From Ruegeria meonggei (GTDB lineage: Bacteria > Pseudomonadota > Alphaproteobacteria > Rhodobacterales > Rhodobacteraceae), in contig NZ_FWFP01000004.1 in assembly GCF_900172215.1 (NCBI RefSeq), positions 248,001-312,000 on the forward strand: a stretch of DNA of 64,000 bases. The letters are read 5' to 3'. A program made the translations under genes and the position numbers. The stretch's first letter is position 1; the number at the start of each line of letters is the position of its first letter. Shown in pieces: positions 9,186-18,270 of the stretch. The notes under the pieces were generated by a model, which was given only the letters and a program-made list of their open reading frames with translations, made no database searches and was not told the DNA's origin.

Positions 9186-9335
9186 AACGTTTTCTCCCAA
9201 TTGCGGGATCGACGAAGCTCGAGACTGCGCCTCCCCCCTCTTTGTCGGCCCGATCGGAATCGTGCCAAAATTCACACATCAAACACCCCATGCCTAAATG
9301 CCATAAAACCGCTTCAAAATAAAGGATTTTAGACC

Positions 9336-10631
9336 CTATCCCGGAACTTGCGTGCGCACCGAATTTGAATGGCTGTTGCCATCGGGGTCAGGCAGGCGCG
9401 GGCCTGCGGTTGTCAGTCCAATATCGCGCATGCGGAAATTGCCTTCGATCATCCGTTGAAAGGCACCGCCAGTGATTTCCTGATCCACCGCCAGCAGGGC
9501 TTTTTCGACCCCGAAATAGCTGAGCATATCTGCATCCAGCTTTTCCCACGTATCAGCCAGATAAGTTCCCAGGTAATCCCGGGCTTCAAGCAGGGCGAGG
9601 CGAAAGCCTTCGGGATTGTCGGCATATCTTTTGTCGAATATCCCTTGCATCACTTCGCTGTAATCCGGCGAGCCTTCCATCTGATCCGAAAGATCTTCGT
9701 CTGCGCGTGAGATCAGGCCATGCAGTAACAATCGTTCGTGGTAAATATCGACGAAGATGTCGAACATTGCTCCGGTCAACGGCTCGGACAGGGCATGCTC
9801 GCTGGACCATCCAGAAGAGAACTCGGACAGTGATCGGTTATTGGCTGCTATTCTGATCTGCGCATTCTCGGAAAGTTCGGCAAATCGGCTTAACCGGTTG
9901 AACGTGTAGAGATTGCCGTGCGTATTTTCCAACAATGTACCAACAACTGATCCGAAATGCAGCGAGGCCAGCAACGCCACCATATCAGCCGCAGATTCAT
10001 GGAACCCGTAATACTCACCTGACGCATCCCCGTCCGAGGGCATACCGATGACGGAGTAGATGATGGCATGCCCAATCTCATGGGCGACCACGTCGAAATT
10101 CAGGCTATAGGGGCGGTACTCGTCCCCGTGTTCGTGGGTGCCGCCGGTTTCCAGAAACCCCCAGCCGATATGAGCATTGTCGAGGCTGGGCAGTAGTGAC
10201 AGTTCCAGCCGTTTGAAATCGCGGGCGAAATGCCAGGGGATTGGACGGTCGAAATATCCCTGCCAGACATCCATGGTGAAATGCGCAGACCCAAACAGAT
10301 GCGCTGCCTCAAAGGCCGGATCAGTTGGATCGATATGGATGAAATTGCCAAATTCATCGGGCATGGCAGGGGGGTGAATGTTACCGTCCCAAGGAGGCAG
10401 ATACATTCCAGGACCATTCGGCCCCGGAATAATCGCGCCGTAAGGTGTCGTTTTACCGACCGGGTTGACCGTATACATACGCGGCCCGGACGGCCCGGGC
10501 CCCAGGCTGCCTTGCGGAGCGGAAACCTCGACCAGTTCCAAGGGCGCGTTCGGCTCAAGAAAGGGTGACTGCGGGTACAGCAGGAACCGCGTGCCGGGTT
10601 CTTCATCCTCAGTATGTGCGGGTAAGTTCAC
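9336..10631 (-). CDS. Zinc metalloprotease (gluzincin-like, HEIGH), candidate RiPP processing protease
   Basis: 431 residues from GTG 10631 with GGGAGGG 6 bases upstream. The zinc motif HEIGH is at 184-188 (VVAHEIGHAII) and is followed 24 residues later by FHESAADMVAL, whose E212-x3-D216 fits the third zinc ligand of thermolysin/fungalysin-type gluzincins. Residues 40-80 are rich in Gly and Pro. No signal peptide or membrane segment is seen, so it may act in the cytoplasm or leave by another route. It lies between tfuA and the VSGAR-repeat gene in one apparent operon. Cutting the leader or the Arg-Val junctions of that protein is an attractive but unproven role. The family assignment beyond the zinc motif is uncertain. 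Confidence 0.75.
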   Translation of the reverse strand: MNLPAHTEDEEPGTRFLLYPQSPFLEPNAPLELVEVSAPQGSLGPGPSGPRMYTVNPVGKTTPYGAIIPGPNGPGMYLPPWDGNIHPPAMPDEFGNFIHIDPTDPAFEAAHLFGSAHFTMDVWQGYFDRPIPWHFARDFKRLELSLLPSLDNAHIGWGFLETGGTHEHGDEYRPYSLNFDVVAHEIGHAIIYSVIGMPSDGDASGEYYGFHESAADMVALLASLHFGSVVGTLLENTHGNLYTFNRLSRFAELSENAQIRIAANNRSLSEFSSGWSSEHALSEPLTGAMFDIFVDIYHERLLLHGLISRADEDLSDQMEGSPDYSEVMQGIFDKRYADNPEGFRLALLEARDYLGTYLADTWEKLDADMLSYFGVEKALLAVDQEITGGAFQRMIEGNFRMRDIGLTTAGPRLPDPDGNSHSNSVRTQVPG

Positions 10632-10674
10632 AAAACGCCCTCCCGTATCGTGCCTGAAAAACGATCAACCCCTC

Positions 10675-11988
10675 TTAGTCCGAGGTGTCATCCGGGCCCG
10701 TATCCATATCGCAATACAAAAATTCAGTTTCTATCAGATCATAAAACGCGTCTCGCCCGGTTAAACCAAGTGAGATTGCGTATGATTCAAGATCATCCGG
10801 CACGTCCTGGTCAAGACATGATTCAAAATACCACATTAATAGGCGCAAACGGTTTGGCCCTGCATTGCCTCCGAGCCTAACCTGGTCTGCTTTCTTTACA
10901 GCTCGGTTACGCAACCCGGCATATTGGTCCGTGCGCCGCAACTCTGAGAGCAATAGCGCGTCCATACGATCTGCACGTGTGGCTGTTGACAGCTCAACCC
11001 GCGCCCAGTCCGCCAGCATCGCCTCATAGCTATCAGAGGTCAAATCATTGGCCTTGATCCAGGCCATCAGATCCGCCTGTCGTGTCAGGCCTGCCCTGGC
11101 CCGGTGCTCTGACATTTGGGCAACCAACGCCTCGCGATCCGGTTCGCGATCTTGTCTGGATGTATCCTCGCGCGACAACAGCGCCAAAGCCGCCCTATCA
11201 CGCAGCTGAGAATACAGCTTTGGGTTCAGGCGCAATTCATTGATCACCGCATGTACATCTGCCGGGGCAGCGCCATCCACACGCGCGCATAGCGCCTTCC
11301 ACATCAACGTTCGCTCGGTTCGAACAGGCTCAGATGAGGGCAGGGGAGGGTCGCCCAGATGTTCGGACATACGTACAAGCATCGCCTTGGCGTCTTTTGC
11401 CTTGGCGTCAATTTTGCCCTTGGGCAGCCAGCCGGCAAATTCAGCCATACCTGGGAGCTCTTTCAGCGCGTCCAGAATGTCGGCCCACACGCGACGCCGA
11501 TAGTGCAAGTCTTTGGCGTAACGTAAGATTTCGACCGCGGTTTCCTGCGGCACAACACCAGTCTTCTGCGCGTGATCCAATGTAGTGCGGATCGACACCA
11601 TCGGCTCGCTCAGCGGCATGAACCCCAATTCAGACGGGCTGTGCAGAACCGCGACCTCATCATCGTCCTGCAGGACGCCACTGTGGTAGTCCTCGAAAAT
11701 GCTGCCAACACCAATCATTCCGAAATCAGCCAGTTCAGCGGCGCGCAACGCGCCCATACTTGCGCTGCCAAAAACAGGAATGCCTTGCTCCATCGCCCAC
11801 AGGATTTCCTTGTGCCAGACCGACGGTACGCCTTCGAAAAAGCCATCAATGATCCCGATTGCCTTGGGCTTGTCACGCGCTGCGCGGTACACATCGCCCT
11901 GTTTGACCGGGGGCAGAATCGTGGCATCCAGATATTTGGACACCGCTTGGGGCCGAAGAGTCGGCCCCACAAAAACCACGGCCGTCAT
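10675..11988 (-). CDS. tfuA: TfuA-like protein (YcaO partner)
   Basis: 437 residues. The N-terminal 110 residues carry the TfuA core: VVFVGPTL, PPVKQGDVYRA (26-36), IGIIDGFFEGVPSVWHKEI (44-62), GIPVFGSASMGALRAAEL (69-86) and GVGSIFEDY. The remaining 330 residues are mostly helical and not recognised; they make it longer than minimal TfuA proteins. TfuA acts with YcaO in thioamide formation (McrA glycine in methanogens; thiovarsolin-type peptides) and is named from the trifolitoxin region of Rhizobium. Its ATG at 11988 overlaps the ycaO stop (ATGA), a sign that the two are translated together. Confidence 0.88.
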   Translation of the reverse strand: MTAVVFVGPTLRPQAVSKYLDATILPPVKQGDVYRAARDKPKAIGIIDGFFEGVPSVWHKEILWAMEQGIPVFGSASMGALRAAELADFGMIGVGSIFEDYHSGVLQDDDEVAVLHSPSELGFMPLSEPMVSIRTTLDHAQKTGVVPQETAVEILRYAKDLHYRRRVWADILDALKELPGMAEFAGWLPKGKIDAKAKDAKAMLVRMSEHLGDPPLPSSEPVRTERTLMWKALCARVDGAAPADVHAVINELRLNPKLYSQLRDRAALALLSREDTSRQDREPDREALVAQMSEHRARAGLTRQADLMAWIKANDLTSDSYEAMLADWARVELSTATRADRMDALLLSELRRTDQYAGLRNRAVKKADQVRLGGNAGPNRLRLLMWYFESCLDQDVPDDLESYAISLGLTGRDAFYDLIETEFLYCDMDTGPDDTSD

Positions 11989-13190
11989 GGCTGCGCTTCC
12001 AATACGTTTTGCGCCCGCGTACCTGGCACATAATCTGGCTCATCATGCGGCGCTTCCAAGCCGGGAATAACGGCCCGGACAACCGCAACACCGAATTCCG
12101 GTCGTGACAGATCAACTGTCACCACCTGCGAGATTGCAACGTCGGCAAGCCGGTCCAATAACAACCTCAGGTCTTCCTCAAACGAGCCGGTCTCGACCGA
12201 GGGGCAATCAGCAAAACGCTGCTTTGCCACGGTCTCTTCAATAAGGTCATGCACATAGCGGCCGCGGTCTGTCTTGGCTTGGTCCGTAAACTCCGCCGGA
12301 TCCAGATCATCCCGTGCACCTGAGATGTAGGTAAGCCGGGTCTGCGCTGCTTCGGTCACCGCGCGCAGCAGGGCGATGGCCCGGTCTGGATGACATCCAT
12401 CACCGATCCCAATATGGCCGGGCTGTCCCCCGGATTCGCAGATTACACAGCGAAAACTGGCGATGCCGATGTCAGAGGTCGTATTCCACAGGCCGATCTG
12501 CAGCCCCGCGTCAGTAATCATCTCAATTGCCCGGCGGCATCGTTGGTCATCCACACTGTCCGGATCAAGGCGCGGTCTATGCGACCGGTGATCCCAGAGG
12601 GTGGTCGCATCCCGTTCAATCAACTCGCAAATAGCATGGCAACTGGCCTCGACCACGTTGTTGCCCGACGCCAGGCCGTTCGTCGTCCGTGGAAACGCGG
12701 ACTGGCCGCCAGCAGGAGCAGAGGTATAATCCGTATCAACCATCTCAAGCGGCACCCAGCAGTTCGTGCCTGCACCCAGGTCATTCCCCTGAACCCAAAG
12801 CATCGCCTCATGGGGGTCGAACTGCCCACCCGTCACCCGTGGCAAACCCGCGACGTCAACAACAGGCGCATCGCTGACAAGATCCGCGTATCTTGCAAGT
12901 CGCTGAGGCAAATGCACCCGTTCGGCGTGCCAGGCTTCAATTGCCTCCATCACACCCGAAGCTTCGGCGGCGTGCAAAGACAACCCCTTGCCCAGCGACA
13001 CCGCCACGGATCGGGAATTCGGGCGCGACACCATCACCGTCGGCAACCCAATCCGATCCAGCCCCGTGAGATTGGCGATCCTGGTGATACCCATGTCCCG
13101 CAAAAACGGCCTGACGATTGCCAGCGTTTGTTCAGGATAGCGCAGCCGGTGCGTATCCAGCACGTATTGCTTCTGCGATAGATCGGGCAT
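11985..13190 (-). CDS. ycaO: YcaO-domain ATP-dependent peptide-modifying enzyme
   Basis: 401 residues from ATG 13190 (AAGG about 8 bases upstream); a GTG at 13226 would add 12 residues. YcaO ATP-site motifs are complete: SLGKG at 65-69 with MEAIEAWHAER at 81-91, TNGLASGN at 170-177, EASCHAICELIERDA at 181-195, and EAAQTRLTYISGARDD. The C-terminus lacks the PxPxP tail of azoline-forming YcaOs, consistent with a TfuA-dependent enzyme. YcaO enzymes phosphorylate a backbone amide so that sulfide or a side chain can attack it; with TfuA the expected product is a thioamide. First gene of the four-gene minus-strand cluster. Its substrate is not proven; the VSGAR protein is the best candidate. Confidence 0.9.
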   Translation of the reverse strand: MPDLSQKQYVLDTHRLRYPEQTLAIVRPFLRDMGITRIANLTGLDRIGLPTVMVSRPNSRSVAVSLGKGLSLHAAEASGVMEAIEAWHAERVHLPQRLARYADLVSDAPVVDVAGLPRVTGGQFDPHEAMLWVQGNDLGAGTNCWVPLEMVDTDYTSAPAGGQSAFPRTTNGLASGNNVVEASCHAICELIERDATTLWDHRSHRPRLDPDSVDDQRCRRAIEMITDAGLQIGLWNTTSDIGIASFRCVICESGGQPGHIGIGDGCHPDRAIALLRAVTEAAQTRLTYISGARDDLDPAEFTDQAKTDRGRYVHDLIEETVAKQRFADCPSVETGSFEEDLRLLLDRLADVAISQVVTVDLSRPEFGVAVVRAVIPGLEAPHDEPDYVPGTRAQNVLEAQP

Positions 13191-13323
13191 GTTGCGGGCC
13201 TTGCCAATATCCGAGCCAATGACCACAGCGTTAAAAAAAACCGCGCCGGGCCAATCTGTTACAATTCACGATGATGGATCAAACCGAATGGGTCAACATT
13301 GGTATTTCATTCTACACTTTTAC

Positions 13324-13339
13324 CATAATCATGATTATG
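13324..13339. promoter_or_regulatory. Perfect 16-bp palindrome upstream of ycaO
   Basis: CATAATCATGATTATG is exactly self-complementary and lies about 135 bases before the ycaO ATG in an AT-rich patch, between ycaO and the IS30 remnant. It could be a dimeric repressor site for the YcaO-TfuA cluster. No regulator gene is adjacent. Confidence 0.45.
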
Positions 13340-13427
13340 CGAAATTCTGAAGTGGATGGGTGCACGCTACTTCCAACTACGCCTCCCATTAGAAACCAAA
13401 GGGTTATCTAATAAGGAGATCATGGCA

Positions 13428-13922
13428 TGGGTGCTGTATATTCGCAACTGAGCATCGAAGAACGCCGTAGGATTGAACGCTGAAGGTATGCGAAAGTTCC
13501 TGTTCGAGAGATGGCACGTGTGTTGAAGCGCTCGAACAAGCGTACGAAACCAGTCATGGGTAAAATCATGAAAGCGGTGCGTGACCTGCCCCACCTAGCG
13601 CGCAAATCCGTCACCTTCGACCACGAGCACCGAATTCGTCAGCTGGCCGCATCTGCAAGCCGAGATTGGCACTCAGACCTGGTTCTGCGACCCATCCTCT
13701 CCGTGGCAGAAAGGAACCGTCGAGAACGCCAACCGCTGAGTTAGGCGCTGGCTTCCCCGCAAGCGCGACATCTCGGCGGTCTCAGATCATGAATTGAAAA
13801 TGATCAGCGACCGCCTCAACGCGACGACCAGAAAATGCCTGGGATGGAAGACGCCAGCAAAAGTGTTCCGGGAAAAGATGATGGTGGAACTGGACCAAGC
13901 CCCCTACCCTCAGAAGCAATAG
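13428..13922 (+). pseudogene. Decayed IS30-family transposase
   Basis: Fragments in different frames read as an IS30 transposase. The start MGAVYSQLSIEERRRIER is followed by TGA where Trp is expected, then VPVREMARVLKRSNK. A large internal deletion follows, and then the C-terminal end appears in pieces: WFCDPSSPWQKGTVENANR, a shifted WLPRKRDISA, NATTRKCLGWKTP and LDQAPYPQKQ before TAG. Nonsense, deletion and frameshift changes make it inactive. It marks past insertion next to the YcaO-TfuA cluster. Terminal inverted repeats were not identified. Confidence 0.8.
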
Positions 13923-14207
13923 GAGTCGCGGTTCAGGTATCGCTCACACGAGATGTTATCTGGCTCATCTGAACGACCGATCAGAATCCAGACTGGTTCG
14001 GTCGTTTTGCGACACAGCGGTGGATGCTAACCTAGGCCCAAACTAAAGAAGTGTAAGGCGTAACGTTCAATCGCCTTAACGTTGACTGCCAGTGGCTTTT
14101 TGCCGATGCAGCAATTCTCGCGTTTCCAGCACTGCGCGGACGTATTAGAATGCCGCGCATCGCAGGTTCGCATGCATACTGCATGACAAATAACAAAGGT
14201 CCCGTTT
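13923..14207. other. Intergenic region between IS30 remnant and secretion operon
   Basis: About 285 bases with no convincing gene, RNA or terminator. The last 15 bases hold the AAAGG ribosome site of the following GTG-started ATPase, so its promoter must lie here. Possibly includes leftover IS30 flank. Confidence 0.4.
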
Positions 14208-15947
14208 GTGAATACTGAAAACCGAATGCCCGTGCCACCCCGCTATGAGTTGCGCCAGGTGCGCAATCAGGGTGTGACCTTTATGGCGCTGGCCTTTTTG
14301 TTCAGTGTATTTGTCAACTTGCTGATGCTGACCGGACCTCTGTTCATGCTGCAGGTCTATGACCGGGTGCTCGGTTCCCGCGCTGTCGAGACATTGACGG
14401 CGCTGTTTTTGCTGGTGGCTCTTCTCTATATTCTCATGGCTATGCTTGACTATGCCAGGGGTAGAATTGTCGCCCGCTTTGGTGCCAGGTTTCAATCGAG
14501 TTTGGACGAGCGGGTATTTGACGCCACTTTGCGCCGATCTCTTCACCCTAAGGCGCGCTCGGCCCCGGCAACGGCGCTACGCGATTTGGAATCCATTCAA
14601 AACCTGTGCGCATCGCCCGTTTTACTGGCTGTGATGGACATTCCGTGGACACCTGTTTTTCTGGCAGCGATTTTCCTATTCCACCCTCTGCTCGGTTGGC
14701 TGGCGGTTGCGTCCGGAGTATTGCTGATCGGAATTGCGCTGCTGAACCAAGCTCTGACCCATCGCAAAGTCATTGCTGCGCAACGAGCTTCGGCTCAGGC
14801 CAATGCGTTTTCGGAACATGCCAGGCAGGCCGCCGAAGTGGTGCGGTCCCAAGGCATGCAGGAAGACATGACAAAGCGGTGGCAGCGGCAACGCACCACT
14901 GCGCTTAGTCAGACAATATCGGCAAGCGACTGGACTGGCAGCTTCACGTCACTCACCAAATCTCTGCGTTTGTTTCTGCAGTCCGCGATGTTGGCGCTTG
15001 GGGCGTGGTTGGTGCTGCGCAACGAGTTAACACCGGGCGCGATGATTGCAGGGTCTATCTTGTTGGGCCGTGCCCTTGCGCCGGTAGAACAGGCGGTTGG
15101 GCAATGGGGGATGATCGAAAGGGCCCGTGCGGCCTGGACATCGCTGAACCTGTTTCTGGACGCGACCCCGCCTGAAATTCAACGCACAAAACTACCCACC
15201 CCTGAGGCGCGACTGACGGCGAAAGGCCTGACCGTTATCCCTCCGGGCGCCGACACACCGACATTGCGCAGCGTTGCGCTGCAGCTTGAGCCCGGCAAGG
15301 CGCTGGGTGTGATCGGCAAAAGTGGTTCCGGCAAGTCTACGCTGGCCAAGGCGCTGCTGGGGATATGGCGACCTGCTGCCGGGGAAATCAGACTGGGCGG
15401 TGCTACGCTGGACCAGTACGATCCAACCGATCTGGGCCAGCATATCGGCTATCTCCCGCAAGAAGTCACGCTGTTCAACGGAACAGTCGCGGAAAACATT
15501 GCCCGCATGTCCGAAGAGCCAGACTCTGAGGCCGTGGTCGCGGCCGCCAAGAAAGCAAAAGCGCATGAACTGATCCTGAGCCTTGAGAAAGGCTATGACA
15601 CCTTTCTGGAAGGCAATGACAGTCAGCTGTCCGGCGGGCAGAAACAACGCATCGCGCTGGCGCGTGCATTGTATGGCGACCCGGTTTTGCTGATCCTGGA
15701 CGAGCCCAACTCGGCCCTGGATGCCGATGGAACCGAAGCGTTGAATGCGGCAGTCCGAGAGTTAAAGACGGCTGGCAAGTCCACCATCATCATGACCCAC
15801 CGACCCCAGGCGATTTCCGAATGCGACGATCTGGCAGTTGTTGAACGTGGTCAGGTCGTGAAATTCGGCAGCCGTGACGAAGTTCTGGGCGCAATGGTGC
15901 AAAACGCTGGCGCGATCAAACGCGGCCTCAGCAAGGTGGGCGAATGA
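14208..15947 (+). CDS. Type I secretion ABC transporter ATPase/permease (PrtD family)
   Basis: 579 residues, the PrtD length without an N-terminal C39 peptidase domain. The membrane domain covers about residues 20-310 (LMLTGPLFMLQVYDRVLGSR is a PrtD hallmark). The NBD has Walker A GKSGSGKST near 370, signature LSGGQKQR and Walker B VLLILDEPNSALD. GTG start with AAAGG 8 bases upstream. It overlaps its adaptor gene by ATGA. With the adaptor and an outer-membrane TolC it would export an unfolded protein with a C-terminal signal. Its natural cargo is unclear: the only RTX-like gene nearby is truncated, and the VSGAR protein is a less likely alternative. Confidence 0.9.
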   Translation: MNTENRMPVPPRYELRQVRNQGVTFMALAFLFSVFVNLLMLTGPLFMLQVYDRVLGSRAVETLTALFLLVALLYILMAMLDYARGRIVARFGARFQSSLDERVFDATLRRSLHPKARSAPATALRDLESIQNLCASPVLLAVMDIPWTPVFLAAIFLFHPLLGWLAVASGVLLIGIALLNQALTHRKVIAAQRASAQANAFSEHARQAAEVVRSQGMQEDMTKRWQRQRTTALSQTISASDWTGSFTSLTKSLRLFLQSAMLALGAWLVLRNELTPGAMIAGSILLGRALAPVEQAVGQWGMIERARAAWTSLNLFLDATPPEIQRTKLPTPEARLTAKGLTVIPPGADTPTLRSVALQLEPGKALGVIGKSGSGKSTLAKALLGIWRPAAGEIRLGGATLDQYDPTDLGQHIGYLPQEVTLFNGTVAENIARMSEEPDSEAVVAAAKKAKAHELILSLEKGYDTFLEGNDSQLSGGQKQRIALARALYGDPVLLILDEPNSALDADGTEALNAAVRELKTAGKSTIIMTHRPQAISECDDLAVVERGQVVKFGSRDEVLGAMVQNAGAIKRGLSKVGE

Positions 15948-17263
15948 TGCAGGGCAACAAAGTTCAGGAAAAACGCCCGGTGTGGCGCATCACTCTACCG
16001 GCGATGGTCGGATTTATTGCCTTGGGTATTCTGGTCGGAGGCGTTGGCATTTGGGCCGTGCAGACGCGCCTGGCCGGGGCCATCATATCGCAGGGAACCA
16101 TCGAGGTGCAAAGTAGTCGGCAGGTCGTGGAACACCCCGATGGTGGCGTTGTCGGCGAGATTTATGTGCGGGACGGCGACGAAGTCGCCGACGGGGATAT
16201 GCTTGTTCGTTTGGATGATACTTTTTTGTCTTCGGAAAAAACCATCGTCGAATCGCAGCTATTCGAGCTGTTGGCGCGTAGAAGCCGGTTGGTGGCCGAG
16301 CGGGACGGCGAGGATTCAGCAACCTTGGCGGTACAACTTGAAGACATTCAAAAGCTGGACAACATCGATGCCGAACTGATTGCTGGTCAGCAACGCTTGT
16401 TCGAGGCGCGTCTGGAAACGCTGGACCAACAGACCCAGCAACTCGGCAAACAGAGGGTTCAAATCGACAGTGAAATCGACGGTACCGAGGCACAGCTTGT
16501 ATCTCTGCGTCGACAGGTCGAATTGATTCAGAATGAGTTGAAGGATCAACAGGACCTGCTGCAACGCGGTTTGACCCAGGCCAGCAGAGTGTCGGCTCTG
16601 CAACGGGAAGAGGCCAGCCTGACGGGTGAGATTGGCCGGCTTGAAGCTGCTGTGGCCCGTCTGAAAGGCCAGATATCAGCAACCGAGATCGAGATTGTCG
16701 AATTGACGGCCACTCGGCGGGAGGAAGCCATTACCGAGCTGCGGGACGTACAGACACAGATCGCTGAACTGTCTGAGCGGCGCCTCTCGCTGGAGGAAAG
16801 GCTGTCACGGCTGGACATTCGCGCGCCCGTTGCCGGGAGAGTCTACGGCAGTCAGGTCTTTGCCTTGCAATCAGTGATTCAACCCGCCGAACCGATGATG
16901 TATGTTGTACCGCAGGATACGCCTTTGCTGGTGGCAGCCCGTGTGGATGCCATCCATGTGGATCAACTGCATATTGGACAGCCGGTAGCGCTACGATTCC
17001 CAGCGTTTAATCAGCGTGAAACGCCCGAGATCGACGGGCGTGTTACGACTGTCTCAGCGGATACTTTTACTGACGAAAACACAGGACAGGTGTTTTACCG
17101 CGCCGAAGTCGTGCCCGAGGATGATCAGATCGAGCGTCTGAATGGGCAGGCCCTGTTGCCGGGCATGCCTGTGGAAGCAATGATCAAGACGGACGAAAGA
17201 ACGCCCTTGTCTTACCTGGTCAAACCCATGGCCGACTATTTTAACCGCGCCTTCCGCGAATAA
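15944..17263 (+). CDS. Type I secretion periplasmic adaptor (HlyD/PrtE family)
   Basis: 439 residues. One N-terminal membrane helix (about residues 17-40) is followed by a biotinyl-lipoyl-like half motif (VVEHPDGGVVGEIYVRDGDEV). A long coiled coil covers roughly 90-290 with many Gln/Glu/Arg heptads, then the second lipoyl half (LSRLDIRAPVAGRVYG) and a beta-barrel end. This is the standard membrane-fusion protein that bridges the PrtD-type ATPase to TolC. Translationally coupled to the ATPase gene. Confidence 0.9.
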   Translation: MMQGNKVQEKRPVWRITLPAMVGFIALGILVGGVGIWAVQTRLAGAIISQGTIEVQSSRQVVEHPDGGVVGEIYVRDGDEVADGDMLVRLDDTFLSSEKTIVESQLFELLARRSRLVAERDGEDSATLAVQLEDIQKLDNIDAELIAGQQRLFEARLETLDQQTQQLGKQRVQIDSEIDGTEAQLVSLRRQVELIQNELKDQQDLLQRGLTQASRVSALQREEASLTGEIGRLEAAVARLKGQISATEIEIVELTATRREEAITELRDVQTQIAELSERRLSLEERLSRLDIRAPVAGRVYGSQVFALQSVIQPAEPMMYVVPQDTPLLVAARVDAIHVDQLHIGQPVALRFPAFNQRETPEIDGRVTTVSADTFTDENTGQVFYRAEVVPEDDQIERLNGQALLPGMPVEAMIKTDERTPLSYLVKPMADYFNRAFRE

Positions 17264-17273
17264 CCCCCCGGTT

Positions 17274-18270
17274 TCAGACAGGTTCCAAATTCCCCAGCAG
17301 GATCGAGGTCATGTCGGTAGAGATCACATTGTCGACCGCCACAATGTCCACCCCGGTCTCGTAGCTCACGTCCGTCCTTGTGATCCCCGTCAGGTCTGCA
17401 TCGTCGTCCAGAAACACCCACTCTGGCTCATGTTCGGTGGACAGGCCAACCGCAACCTGAAGGATCGCCAATGCGTCCAGCGCATTGACCGTCCCATCCT
17501 GCGTGATGTCCGCAGCGATCAGGTTTCCCGGCGATGCCGGCCCCCAGGTGGGGTCCAACCCAACTGAAATGCGCAAAACCTGCAATGCGTCCAGTGCGGT
17601 GATCTCATCGCTGGCTGTGGAATAGGATTTGATGATCTCAAGCGCACCGGTAAAACTGCCGTCTGGCAAGCCCAAGTCAAACCGGCCCTCGTCGTCGGCC
17701 CGCGCACTAACAGTTCCGCCCCCGTCCAACGTGAGCAGGATTTCAGCATCGTTCAACCCGGCATTTGCGGTCTCAGAATTCACCGAAACCGCGCCCTGAA
17801 TTCCGTCAGAGCTGCCTGGGTCCAAACCGCCGAAATCGCCGAAATCAACCGGGATATGATCCGGGCCGCCGAAGCCTGCCCCAAACACGTCGGTGCTGGA
17901 TAAGGGGGTTTTGGTTGCCGCGTTAATTACGATCACCTCATTGATGTACTCAATCTGTGCGCCCTGCGCCGTGGATGTAAATGTCAGCTGCCCGGGGTTG
18001 CGCAGCATGGGATAATCGAACAGGTCAAGCCGATCAAAACCAGCCTGAAACCCAGTAATTGTGGTTGGATCGCTGCCATACTGCATGACATAGATGTCCG
18101 CCCCGAGACCGCCTTTCATTGTTGTCGCCCCGGTGCCCGAGATCAGGATGTCGTCACCCGCACCGCCCAAAAGGGTGGTCTCTAACACACCACCACTGAG
18201 TATATCGTTCTGCGCAGTTCCGGTAACCGTGCCAAACCCGTCTCGCACAACTCCCAGGTTGTCTATCCGG
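17274..18270 (-). pseudogene. 5'-truncated secreted RTX/dockerin-like protein gene
   Basis: The minus-strand frame ending at 17274 encodes the C-terminal part of a secreted protein. It has an RTX-type calcium repeat stretch (GTAQNDILSGG, LLGGAGDDILISG, MKGGLGADIYVM) and then a dockerin-like pair of calcium loops (ITALDALQVLRISVGLDP and ADITQDGTVNALDALAILQ). Upstream of about 18270 the frame stays open to 18350, but there it is only the antisense of a secretion-ATPase fragment, so the true N-terminal part is missing. It may once have been cargo of one of the flanking type I systems. Expression as a short protein cannot be excluded. Confidence 0.65.

Noticed and set aside
12300..12370. ISGAR in YcaO as a copy of the repeat motif
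   Set aside because: RLTYISGARDD is a conserved YcaO family motif; the likeness to VSGAR is coincidence.
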